Notes under the pieces: model-generated | The model's database searches: none | What the model saw: the letters and a program-made list of their open reading frames with translations, nothing else | Told to the model about the DNA's origin: nothing | Part shown: positions 46,526 to 57,349 of the stretch, piece by piece | Position numbering within the stretch: position 1 is the first letter of the stretch | Layout: each line of letters begins with the position of its first letter | Source: Gymnothorax reevesii | Lineage: Eukaryota > Chordata > Actinopteri > Anguilliformes > Muraenidae | NCBI GenBank assembly: GCA_029721435.1 | Contig: CM056583.1 | Location: forward strand, 44,917,120-44,981,119 | Direction of reading: 5' to 3' | DNA: 64,000 nt | Program-made: the position numbers and the translations under genes

Positions 46526-46619
46526 TGGAGAACAATCCCAGAACAGGAAACTTCGGAGCCCTTGTGAGAGTTTTCCTCGGACGAACTAAGGAGTTGAAAA
46601 TATCCACGGAATGCCAGGA
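46526..46619 (+). CDS. dym: dymeclin, third coding exon
   Basis: Acceptor CTGCTCAG ends at 46525, donor GTGAGT starts at 46620. The 94-bp exon encodes [20 protein letters not shown] and [10 protein letters not shown], nearly identical to the human segment. The exon boundaries keep the frame on both sides. Confidence 0.95.
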
Positions 46620-47261
46620 GTGAGTATGAGAGAACATGAATGTGAAGGAGATTCGCCCTCAGTGCCCCTCCCTCTGCTCTGCACGGTATTAGTCTGCTAA
46701 TGTTCCTTGGATTTAAGTTTACTCAAGCATCAATAAAACCTTCCATAGTTATTCATTCCTCTTTGGGATTCAGAATTTGGCTCCCATTGGGTGTGGAGAA
46801 CTCCTTGATCCTTAGTTTCGACACCTGAGGAAGAGCATTTGTTTTACCTCAGGCAGAAAGGCTGCTTGCATTTATCTTGGTTCCACTTTGGTGAAATAGG
46901 AGTGTGTTATGGTACATTTTGGCCATCAAATTTGCCCTGAAATCTAGCATATGTCCTCATTTTAGCAAAAGGACCATGTTAGTTAGGTTGATTATTTTTT
47001 TTTAATGTACCATGAGCACTCTACTGCCACTGTCTGACTCCTGTAAATCGTGGCCTAATTGAGCCCTTGGCCTAGCAGCTAATGAGAGCCCAAAGATCTG
47101 GCTTTGTTGATGCAGCCCTTAGGGACTGAGGCTACAGGCCAGATCCTGGCAGAAGTATCATGATTATAACTAGACCTGCACGGCACGGCAGGGGGGTGAT
47201 CTGAGTACGTGGCTGTGGAGATGTACGGAACATGTCCAGGGAACATAGGGAGGCTGCGGTG

Positions 47262-47340
47262 TGTTGGTTTGTGTATGTTTGTGTGTGTGCTGTTGTGTGG
47301 TGCGTGTGTGCCTGTATGTAGTGCGTGTTGCGTGCGGACT
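47262..47340. repeat. degenerate GT-rich microsatellite
   Basis: Runs of GTGTGT interrupted by TGC and TAT words within the dym intron. Confidence 0.7.
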
Positions 47341-47656
47341 TGCCCACACTTCAGTGTGGATGCCGGATACCTTAGTTTGCTTATGTGTGGGGTCATTGTC
47401 TTTGTGAATTATCATGGCCTTGTTGTTTTTTTTTTTTTTGGCTCTACCGCGTGAGCTTGCATGTGTTTGATGTTTATTTAGCAGAGTTGTATCCTTCCTT
47501 CCTTCAGTTGGCATGGAAAGTGGGATCTTTCAGCATTAGCCATTCCATGTCAACTGGACCAATTTTTGTGGAAGTTGGGAACCCGACCCCCCTTGTAAGA
47601 ATTGTGGTGAATTGTGGGGCTGTTTTTAAATTCTTTTTGTCACCCCTTCTTTGCAG

Positions 47657-47790
47657 CCAGCTGTTCATCTGGCAGGCCCACAATGCCCTCTTCATGATCC
47701 GGTGCCTTCTCAAAGTGTTCATCAGAGAGATGAGTGAGGACGAGCTGCAGTTACAGTTCTCTTACCAGGAGAGGGCGCCAGGCACTTGCG
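47657..47790 (+). CDS. dym: dymeclin, fourth coding exon
   Basis: Acceptor TTTGCAG ends at 47656, donor GTACGT starts at 47791. The 134-bp exon encodes QLFIWQAHNALFMIRCLLKV, FIREMSEDELQLQFSYQE and RAPGTC, matching human LFIWQTHNALF and MSEEELQLHF. It ends with one base of a split codon. Confidence 0.95.
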
Positions 47791-49040
47791 GTACGTCTCG
47801 AGGAGGAGTACTCCAGGAGTACTTGACATTGCAGGCCAGAAGTTCCGCCATTGCTTCCCATTTGAAAGTGAGGGAAAGACTGTTAAATACTTGATGTAAA
47901 TGCTTCATTATTATATGCAGCATCATTAGCAATATTCAACCTTTGTTATTTTAAATGGACAGACCCTTGATTTTACATGTAAAAATAATTGAGGTCGGTG
48001 GTAAACAGCTGCTCAGTTTTGTGTTGAACTTTTCATCATATGGACTGAGAGGCATCATGGTCATATTAGTCAGCTCTGAAGCAACACCACAAATAGCGTT
48101 TGTTTTCTGAGGGATGAAAATTTAATTAGGTGCCGAGCTATAAACAGGTCAGATTAAATTTCATGGGTTGTTCATGTGGAAAACAATATTTGCATTTCAC
48201 CTTTAAAGCTTTTAAGAAAGTAGTCAAAATGAGCAAGGTTAATTAGTGGCCACTGTCATCTGAAATTTTTCTATTTTCTGCCTCTCAACTGTAATTGCTT
48301 TTGTACGCCTTGGTATTGAATGAACCGAGTAATTCACATTATAATCTTAAATGGCAGATATAATTCTCCACCCTTTCATGCTTTTGCAAAATCAGGCCAA
48401 TGTGTGCATTGCCCCATTTAAGGATTTACAACTCTGGATTTTAGTATTACAGAGTCGTATCTTTTGTAATTAAAACTTATTTCCATATTTTTTATAATTT
48501 TGGGACAAAAAAGTGCTGGAATACAAAGAAACTTCATGAAAATTTAATATTTAAGTTGCTTTGTAAAAGAAATGCTGAGAAAAAAGTGGTCTGTAGGTAA
48601 AACTATTTTTTCCTGGATGATAAACTCATTGACCAGGAGTGTGCTTCATCTTGGGGTGGTGTTTTGATCTACTGATCATATGTGAAGCCAAATATAAGCT
48701 GCCCACCTGCCTCCCCAAATGGCTTGGCTATGGTGTGAAATAAAGATAATACAATGTTTTACTAACAAGCAATTGTTTTAAGACCCCAGTGCAAATTTTA
48801 GCATCAAATGTAAGTGGGTATTATTATTTTTATCTGACTGCTTAAATGAGGGGGCCCATTTAGTACCTATCTATTTTGGTCTCCAAACTAAACCGAAAAC
48901 TAACTGAACACTATTTGGCCATAGATACTTGGTTAGTATCCTTCCTTGTGATGTGATATGGTCCCGAAAATGAAACCGTAAAGTCATCCTCATAAATTCT
49001 TTCTCACTAATACATATTGTTTAAATTATTCTCTGCTGTA
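47791..49040 (+). other. dym: dym intron, no gene seen
   Basis: AT-rich unassigned sequence; I see no coding and no clear repeat boundary. Confidence 0.4.
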
Positions 49041-49049
49041 CAATGCAAA

Positions 49050-49895
49050 ATTATTTCTAGTTTTACATTTGGCCGCTGCGTGCGAATGCATTAACAATTT
49101 ACATGTCATGTTCAATACGCTTAAACACAATGTTTTAAGCCTTCACTGTCGCCTATTTAGATGCTCCAAAGTAACCAAAATCAAGAGCTATGAATTACTT
49201 CATTTCAAATGAATCTTTTTCAATTATCAAATGAAAAATGCTACAGATTTGCAGCACAGATTCGCATGGATGTGTTTGCCAAGTCTTCGCTGCATTTGTA
49301 TATTTCGTGCAATGCAAAAATAATTTCTTTCTCACTCACGTTCGATATGCTTCACAAAATGTTTTCCACTTCACACATATTTTTAAATGCTTAAAAACCA
49401 GGGCTGTATTAAAATTATTTTATTTTTAAGAAATCTTTTTAATGATATTTAAAAATTCTGCAGTGAGAGGTGGAATCCAGACATCTGCTATTTATTCAGA
49501 TTACTGACATTCGTTTAATCTAACACTAGCCTGGTAAGGTCTGTCTGCTTCTCATTATCTCCTCTTAATCATTTTAGGCCACATTTTGGTTTTGATTAGT
49601 CAGTTGGCTGAATAAATGGCTTGATTGCAAGTTAGGAAAAGTACGCGGGAATTGGTTTAAGGTGAGCTAATTGTGCCAAGGCGTTGGAGGCTGTCCAACC
49701 TCGCTGGTAATTGGCGGACTTAAAATCACAATTTTCTTCCCAGAAGCATTTCAGATGGCCTATGCTATTGGTTCAGCACCGCATTAGGTATGTGTCATAG
49801 CAAAGCTAATAAGCACGCTCATCTGTCTGCCTCATAGTGGCAGTAACTTTTATTGTGCTTAAAATAATCGTAATTCATTTAATCGTGCAGCCCTA
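49050..49895. mobile_element. hAT-like non-autonomous element, 3' part
   Basis: The right end CGTGCAGCCCTA (ending 49895) and the preceding 350 bp closely match the right arm of the element at 32189-35965 without its insertion (GTACGCGGGAATTGG, GCTAATTGTGCCAAGGCG, GGAGGCTGTCCAACCTCGC, CTGCCTCATAGTGGCAG). The left terminus is not found. A further GCAGCCCTA at about 50248-50256 may be another hAT end. Confidence 0.75.
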
Positions 49896-49899
49896 TTCT

Positions 49900-51740
49900 A
49901 AAAGAAAAGGAAGTGTTTCCTAAAAAAGGGCAAACCATTTTTTTTTTTAATTTCTTTTCCTCGGGGCAGGTTTTTGCAAAATTAAGCAAACTAAAATCAC
50001 AAGGGATGGACCCAATTTATTTTTTAAAGAACCTTTTTTTCCTGCTGTAGATGTCATTTTGAGCCATTTTCAAAATGTGGTTTCATATTCACATCTTTGT
50101 TGTTATTTAACACGTGTTTAATACAACCCTTACACAAGGTAAATGTTAAATTTATGCTTTAGTGTTGTTTTCCAATAGGCACATTAATCACCTGAGTAGT
50201 CTGTGATAATGTTAGACCTAGTATATTTTCAAAATGATAATTTGCTGCAGCCCTAATGCATATTTAAATGTTTTACAGTTGTAGCTCTCAGTTAAGAGGC
50301 AAAATTGCTAACCTTTTTTATAGTGTACAAATTATACTTGATTCTTACCTGTGTTTTGTATGATTGGGAGTTGTACCTTGTACAGAACTGGTTTTTTTTC
50401 AGCCGCAGAGGGGACTGCCATTTTGAGCTGTGTTCTCTGGTGGCAGTCTTTTGTCTCTCTTCAGTAATCTGTCTTGTGAAGAGAAATTTCAGGGCATTGG
50501 CTTTGGAAGGATCTACTTTTGGTTTCAGACAAGGCCTCTACTTATCTTTCATCCCTCATTCTTCTGTTCCTGCTCTTTTCCCAGTAATAAGTCAGCTGTT
50601 GAACACAAAATATGAGAAAATAGTTGAGGAGAGTAATTGCTTTGAAAAACGGTTCTATTCGGCCTGGCCGTCTTGCAAGCTAGAGGCTTTCAGAAGCATG
50701 CTGTGTTCGAGATTGCATTTAATGGGACAGTCATTGATGCCAGCAGCCTGTCATTGTGCCGCCCTGCTTCCTTGGCCTGAAGATATATCTCTGGGAATGG
50801 TTTTTATTAGTTTTTGGGTTTCACTGCAGAAAATTAGTTATTTTTTCCTTTACCCTATTTCTGGTTGGCTGTTAACACCAAGGGTGGTAGCTGGCAGATT
50901 GGTAGTTGCGGGGATTTAGTTGACGACAAAGAAATTTTAGTTCTGGTGACGTGATGCGGTCTCATTGTTTACAGCTGTTGTCATGCCTACAGTGTGTTGC
51001 ATGGAGAACACAGGTGTACCATAAAATGTGGTAGCAAAATTGACTGTTTTGGCCATTGTGCAAATATATCGAAGGGATTGTGAGATTTTTAATGGAGCTA
51101 TAATTTTTTTCCCCCCTAAACATCCAATTTTCTTTAGCAACTACATGCATTTCACCTTCATTTTGTACAACGTAAATCATCCCATTTCCATTTCATGTGC
51201 AAGTGACCCTTCGGCGGTTTTCACCCCCCCTAAAATATATAATTTCATTGGAAGAGCAGGTTCATCCTGCAGATGATTTCACCAATCATGCTCTGACGGT
51301 CTCCTGGCAATCACTCACGTCAGTTTACATATTTTTGCCACTGTGTGAACGGCCCTTTAGACCACTTAAGGTTTTGTGGGAGGCCAATGTTTTTCCGAGC
51401 AGTGATGTTTTTGGGCAGAGGTCCTCTGAGGTCTGCTGCAAGATTTCCAGGTGTGCTTAACTGAATGAATGGCTGTCCAACAGTATCTCTTTTGTGGACC
51501 ACTGGTTCCATTTCTATTAACTTGGTTGCAGGAAACGCTTCAGTCTGATAGTTTTACCTTCGTAGGGGCTCGGCACCCTTTTCATGTGCACGACTTTGCT
51601 TTAGAGGCCAAGCCTTACTGCAGCACCCATCAGGCTAGACCTGGCACAGGGTGAGCTTCATGTCTCTCCTGGGGCCGGAGCGATTCACTAATTGAAAGAG
51701 GGATGAAGCGGAGCGATAACAAGCAGTGGTTTTCTCTCTC
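49900..51740 (+). other. dym: dym intron, no gene seen
   Basis: Contains an open frame of 204 codons at 50305-50919 without recognisable domains, with T-rich sequence and no homologous motif; I treat it as chance. Otherwise unassigned. Confidence 0.4.
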
Positions 51741-51745
51741 TGCAG

Positions 51746-51818
51746 AGTCTGGGTCTGAAGATCTTCTGGAGGAGCTGATCTGTAACCTGGTGCATCTGAT
51801 GGTGGAAGTGCCCCTGCT
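51746..51818 (+). CDS. dym: dymeclin, fifth coding exon
   Basis: Acceptor TCTCTGCAG ends at 51745, donor GTGAGT starts at 51819. The 73-bp exon encodes ESGSEDLLEELICNLVHL and MVEVPLL, matching human DSEDLLEELLCCLMQL. It leaves two bases. The five exons total 494 coding bp, about 164 residues of a family whose human member has 669. No exon for the next human segment was found before 64000, so the following intron exceeds 12 kb. Confidence 0.94.
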
Positions 51819-52419
51819 GTGAGTATGCCCTCTGGTGGGAGGCTGACTGATCCCAGGCCTGCTGCACGACACATGATGATTACTAATGGGTGCTGCAGAT
51901 CTCATGAAAAGGCTTTCTGGAGCCTCTGTGTGGGGAGCTGCCTACTTTAAAAATCCACTGTACCACTGCTCAGCATGGTTATAACCGAGGGAACAAGCTT
52001 TCAGTACTGAAGGAAATTGGTTATCCTTGACGGACTCTTTGAATTTATTGGGCCAGTTTTGCAGCTGCACATTAAACCTAGTCAGAGCTTGTGAACAATC
52101 TAATTTGGGTCAGGAAATGAGCTAAATCGGTGTTAGGAACACCGGCTTAATGTGCGTGGAAATTATTTGTGCGTTAGAGGTGTAAAGTGTGCAATTTATA
52201 CCAACACACTGGCTCTTTTTTTTTTTTTTTTTTCCAGAGTTTCTCTTCACGCCTCGATCAGAGACTTGGGTAAAACGATCTGCCTTTTGTTCGGCATGAG
52301 ACAAAGGCAGTGAAAGACTGAAAGTGTAGAGGAGTGAATTTGCCAGTGACTGTGTCTCTTGTGTGAAACCCAGGAGGTAAACTTAGTCAGTTGAGCAAGC
52401 TGTCATTTACAGTCCAACT

Positions 52420-53000
52420 TCAGGGTGTGTGTGCCGGCCTCTCGTGTACCCCCCCCAGCGGCATCGCTCCGCCCGCGATCATCGCTGCCTATCTGATACT
52501 GATTTCTGGCAGAGGTACTAAGAGAGGTGCTGAAAGGACTGGGGCTTCCGATTGCAAGGCGGGGGGGGGAAGGGAGAATCATCTGCCATCTGCTCAGGGG
52601 ATGGGGCTGTAGGTAAGACGCTGGACTGTAAGGGGAGAGGCTCCCTGGATTAAGCGGCCGGTGGGTCGGCGCTGGGGCGAGACGAGGCGAATCGAAGCCG
52701 GAGGGGGCGAGAGAGGACCCCCGCACGGCCGCCTCTCCCCCTTCTCCGCTCTGAATGCACGGGCACGTCTCGCCACCCCCAGTGGCGCCCTGCTCGGTGA
52801 CTCAGCCTGGATCTGTCCCATCACCGGTGTCTATTTCAAAGCGCTCTCTGCCCCCCTCGCCCTGCCCAGCCCTCGCCTTTGTCCTCCCACGCCCGGCCAG
52901 GGCTCCGTTTTATCTCTGTGGGCACCGGGGCCAGGTCCGGAGAAAGGGTACCCACGCCAAGCTCCGATCCCCCCTCTCTGGTGTCAGGCTCCCTTAAGGT
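52420..53000. other. GC- and CpG-rich island in a dym intron
   Basis: A sharply GC-rich stretch (GGTGGGTCGGCGCTGGGGCG, GCCGGAGGGGGCGAGAG, CCCGCACGGCCGCCTC) in otherwise AT-rich intron, about 600 bp after the fifth coding exon. It contains a TGACTCA AP-1-type site near 52798. It could be an intronic enhancer or alternative promoter, or a GC-rich repeat body. Open frames here follow from composition. Confidence 0.45.
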
Positions 53001-54810
53001 GGAATCTGGCCACATTCTTGGAATGAAATGGCATACAGGCTCTTTGCCATAAATCATGGCTTTTGGATATTGAGTTTCAACCAAGATTTTCGTTTTGCTA
53101 TCCTGTTGTGGGCATATACTCAAAAAAAAAAAAAAAAAAAAAGAACTGCGTGAAATTGGGCTCCTTTATCTTCTGAGGTGTCTCTGTGCTGATGGGTAAT
53201 CGTATTGCACAGCACTGACTCGGGGAAGGAGGGCCTTCCTTGCATTTTAGCTCCTGGGTTGATTATACAAAGCGGGTGCAATAACCCCTGATTGATTGTG
53301 ATCAACGATCGCTAGCGGCGCTATGCACGCAGCACACAGACAACGAAACCTTCACAGCCTGGCAGTGCGCTCCCTTTATATTAATGACAGTACTGTGCCT
53401 GGCAGTACCCTCTGCAGCAACTCGTATTTACACGATGGCGCGAACACGGATTATAAATTATGATGCGGTTCCGTTTTCTTTCTTGCCGTATCATTGGCGC
53501 TAGTCTTGTGTTGCGCCAATAAATCTCTAAACAGTGAGGCGTATGTCGGCGGGAAGCAATACAATTATCGTTTGTGAAAGCGGAAATGACAAATGCTTTT
53601 GTTACGTTACGCAAATATCGACGATATGCAAATTTGTTGACTGGCTTAAAATGTCAGAACTCATCCTTCTTTCTGCCTGCAAATTGTTGGAATCAGTTGA
53701 GTTTTTTTGCATTTCCTTAGTTTGGTACCACATGCTGCCAAATACAATTTGTTGATATTACTTGTTTCGACATATAAGGGGTTTAGTTGCACACCTGCAT
53801 TGATTAGACTCACCTGCTCGTGAGAATCAAAGTGAAGGACAGAAAAGCCGGCAGGCATAAGGTTTTTAATGGACACATCTCGCCGAACTGGATAATTTTG
53901 ATTTCCTTTTTTGACAAACCGTTTATTTGTAACTTCAACCATATCACAGTGGAAGTGTCATTTTTTTATCCTGGGAATAAAACATTGTAATTCAACAATT
54001 TTTGCCCGTCTAGATTTTGTTCAAAACTGCTGAGGTGTCCTTAGGAGTTCCTTGGAAGTCATTACACTGGTATTGTGAGTGATGCGGTTGTTGAGGTATT
54101 TTAGCCTTTCTGATAAGCTGCTGACCATAACTGAGCTCCTTTCTGACTAATAATTCTTACTCAAAGCTTAAATGTTACTGCAAACGGTGGTTGCCGTATA
54201 GTCTATTTGCCTGGAAAAGCCCCGTTCCCTTCATTGACAATTCACTACTAGAAGGCCACAGTATACTTTTTTCTAAAACAGTGGTGCCCAATCACATGCC
54301 CTTTTGGGCCAGCTCAATGGAGATCCAGCCAATTACTTGACCTGCTCTTGGCAATAACTGGTCCAACGCATGCTCAAGGTGAGGTGTGTAATGATGAAAG
54401 CAGCTGGTGCCTTTTACTGAAGGAAGTTGACTAATATCTGATACTTCTGTGTCCTTCATAAACCCCTGGCTCCTTGTGATTCACTGTAGGGATTGGTTCT
54501 TTGCCTGATACTGTGGGGATGGCAGACTCATCCGGTTTGTGGGAAATCCGTTTCATGGTTACTTATTATTAGCTTTGTTTGATAAATGACCAAGGTCCTG
54601 GGTCATTAGAGAGTACTGATGTTCTCGTGCATCTTTTTGAAGTCCATTGTAAGCGTGTTAGATTTCCCCCTGCATCTTCTGGAACATCCCCATGTATAAT
54701 TTAGGGCACCTCCCTGATGGTCTTGTGTATAAATTAATTGCATGTTAGGTGTGTCTGTCAAATGAGTTCCCCATGTGCATTATCATTATAGCCTCCCTTT
54801 ACAAGAGAGA
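53000..54810 (+). other. dym: dym intron, no gene seen
   Basis: Includes an A-run at 53123-53142 and, near 54280, CAGTGGTGCCCAATC, a word like the end of a common fish hAT-type MITE. No coding supported. Confidence 0.4.
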
Positions 54811-54849
54811 TATGCGTAGTTAAAATGAATACGCAATGAGCTCTCCGTT

Positions 54850-55080
54850 ACACCATAGACTGTATGTAAAGATGGAAGGATGCATCTCCACTTCTAAACG
54901 CTGTACAAAAATGGAGCCAAAATACCCTTCATACAGATGCTGCCATCTTGCATGTTTGGAGCCAGAGTCTTGTTTTGTCTGGAGATGCATCCAAATGTTG
55001 CGCCTGTTGAAACAACTGCTCGACCACAATTGAAAGCTTGTTAAAGGGTTTGCCATGTTGGATGTCCATGCCAATGTCCG
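54850..55080. mobile_element. possible fish MITE (CCATAGACTGTAT type)
   Basis: CCATAGACTGTATGTAAAGATGG is the start of an abundant teleost repeat. A partly self-complementary segment follows (GGATGCATCTCCA and TGGAGATGCATCC, at about 54877 and 54978), consistent with a palindromic MITE. Confidence 0.5.
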
Positions 55081-55449
55081 GTGCTCATGCCAGCCTCTAC
55101 AAACTTGTGCCAACTGCTAGTATTTACTAGCTTGGTGGCTAATGCACTGAGTATGGTTAAGTTACTTCATACAACCCTCCAAAAATGTTGCTGAATATGG
55201 TCTGTGGATAAATGGACTCTCTTCTATTGTGTGTTTTTACTTTTGTTGTAACTACCTCGCCTATATATTATAGGCAGTTTGTGGTTGGCTGAGAAAGATG
55301 TGAAGTCGTTAGTTTGCATCACAGATTCAGCTGCGTTGATTAAGCCAGGTCGAGTTTCCATTACGCGTGCCAACCGCCTTTAATCTGACATCAGGACAAT
55401 CGATATAGATACTATAATTTATGTCCTGATTTAGATAGTTACATTAAAC

Positions 55450-55960
55450 AGTGGTTGCTGTCATTATTTATTGCATTGAACTGTGCCCGACATTCTGGAA
55501 ACCTGCCTGTGAGCTTTCGGTGACGTGTACGCACTGTGAAATTATCAGCCAAATTACCACTGCACAGAAAGTAAACCAGGTTGGAGCCGGCGAGCTTTCT
55601 GGGCAACTCCAGCGGAGACTTTTTCTACGAAATTGTTACTGCGTCTTGACGAATATGTGACACCTCCCCCTACTACGCCGTCACACCCATCTTGGCGCAC
55701 GTCCATCTACCAAATTGCCAAAGTGGCTGTGCAAGGTGTTGCATCGCACAAAATTACCACTGTGCGGTCTGCACCGGACGAAATTACCACTGCGTGGGCT
55801 GCGCCACCCTGCGCTGCGCCAAGAAATTGGAGCCCACGGTTTCTCTCCATATGCGATCTAACAGCGATTAAATCATGGATGTTTATTTTCAGAACAGTGG
55901 CGGAATATTGGCGAAATACTGAGAATTGGGATGCTCAAAACATCCGTTGAAAACAATTAT
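55450..55960. other. unassigned region with repeated AAATTACCACTG
   Basis: AAATTACCACTG occurs at about 55552, 55750 and 55782 with related neighbouring words (TGCGGTCTGCACCGG, TGCGTGGGCTGCGCC). No protein or repeat family recognised. A 105-codon open frame here has no motif. Confidence 0.45.
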
Positions 55961-57000
55961 TCATCCTGACCCGTTCTCAGTCATTTTCATGATTAACAAA
56001 AGGTTCACTCTAAGAGCACTCCACACTTAACAGGTGCTGCTTGTTCTCCCCAATTAGGTAAGACGGCAAACGTTCATCTGGACGCGTATTTGCTGTATTT
56101 AAATCAACTTTATTCAAAATTGCATACCTGTTGACTCTCACGCAAATAGCTTGAGCTGCATGCTTTTTATAGCCTATTTAACTGCTGGGTGCCACTTTTT
56201 TTTTTTTTTTTAAATCATCAACCCACGCAATACTGAGAGTTAAAGGGGATATTTCACTGGAACGCGGACCAGTTCAGTCAACGTAACGCATTGGCATATA
56301 AGTAAATAATTTTTTCTGTACTGAATTTAGCCCATGATTTCATCGTGGTTAGATCGCATATGGAGACCTTAACCTTCAGTTGCCAATTACGATAATTGGA
56401 AAACATGTTAATAAAGGAAAATGATTGAGAACTAGCCAGGACTAACTGTTGTCATAAAGGGACGTGTCTGTGCCCCCCAATTCCCAGTTTTAGCTCAATC
56501 TCTGAGGGTGCGGGCGCAATCGCGCCCGTCTCGTGGAATGCACTGTCATCTTATTTTGACCTTTTACATACATTTTTTTTTACCTTGACCTTTGAAAACC
56601 TCATCACCTCTTACTGTTATCATGTGTAGCCTTCAAACTTTCATCGAAATCAGTCCAAAAATGTATCTGCTTCCAAGCAGACAAAGGAGGCGAAAACATA
56701 ACTTCTGTCCAAGTCATTGGTCGAGGTAAAAATTGAATCTGTCTGCTGGCTGTCATTAACAGTATCAGAATGTGTTCTGACCCTAAGCAATGCCTGACAC
56801 TGGATTCTTTTTCCTTAGTTTCTCAGTGATTTTTTTTTTAATCTGTGTTTGCTATTATGTGTTGAGGTTATGAGGGTAGGGTACTAGTATTTGATTTACC
56901 CGTTGGATTTACCTGTGGGGTATTGTGAAATGCTGTCACTAGCCCAATTAATTTTATGATATAACCTCAGTCCATTCTCTGAGAAATATGTGCTGTATAT
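55960..57000 (+). other. dym: dym intron, no gene seen
   Basis: Unassigned, with a T-run at about 56197-56211. GCGGGCGCAATCGCGCCCGTC near 56510 is a small CpG-containing palindrome (GGGCGCAATCGCGCCC). Confidence 0.35.
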
Positions 57001-57009
57001 AATGTATTT

Positions 57010-57300
57010 AGTCATGGAGACATGGAGCAGTCCCCCGCCCTCCAAAGAGGAAAGGGGGCATTATGTCGAGACCATGTCCATCCGTCGTCCGTTAACTTTT
57101 CGTTTCCGTGGGATAACTTTAGAATTCCTCGTCGGATTGATGCCATTTCTTAATGGCGTATTGGGAGTGGCTAGAGGAAGGTTCCTTTGGAAAACCAGCG
57201 TCGTGCAATGCCTAATATGGCCGCCACAGCAGTCATCTCAATATGCCCTTTATCAACATACAGGCGGAGGCATATGCCACGCTCTGCGTTGCTCTTGTTA
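57010..57300. mobile_element. fish repeat with CCGTCGTCCGTTAAC
   Basis: GGGGGCATTATGTCGAGACC ... CCATCCGTCGTCCGTTAACT ... CGTTTCCGTGGGATAACTTT ... AATATGGCCGCC ... CGGAGGCATATGCCACGCTC matches the style of a common teleost intergenic repeat, also represented at 39836-40060. Non-coding. Confidence 0.5.
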
Positions 57301-57349
57301 AATATTCTCTGTCATCTGCTGCCCCCCTGGCTGTGATTTTAATTTTATT

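Noticed and set aside
47385..47894. 169-codon continuous frame including a dym exon
   Set aside because: Only 47657-47790 matches dymeclin; the flanks are intronic read-through with clear acceptor and donor at the exon edges.
50305..50919. 204-codon open frame
   Set aside because: Hydrophobic, T-rich frame without domain motifs, inside a dym intron; likely chance.
52661..53026. 121-codon frame in the GC-rich island
   Set aside because: Open frames on both strands are expected from high GC; no homology.
55633..55950. 105-codon frame
   Set aside because: No domain; repeated non-coding words run through it.
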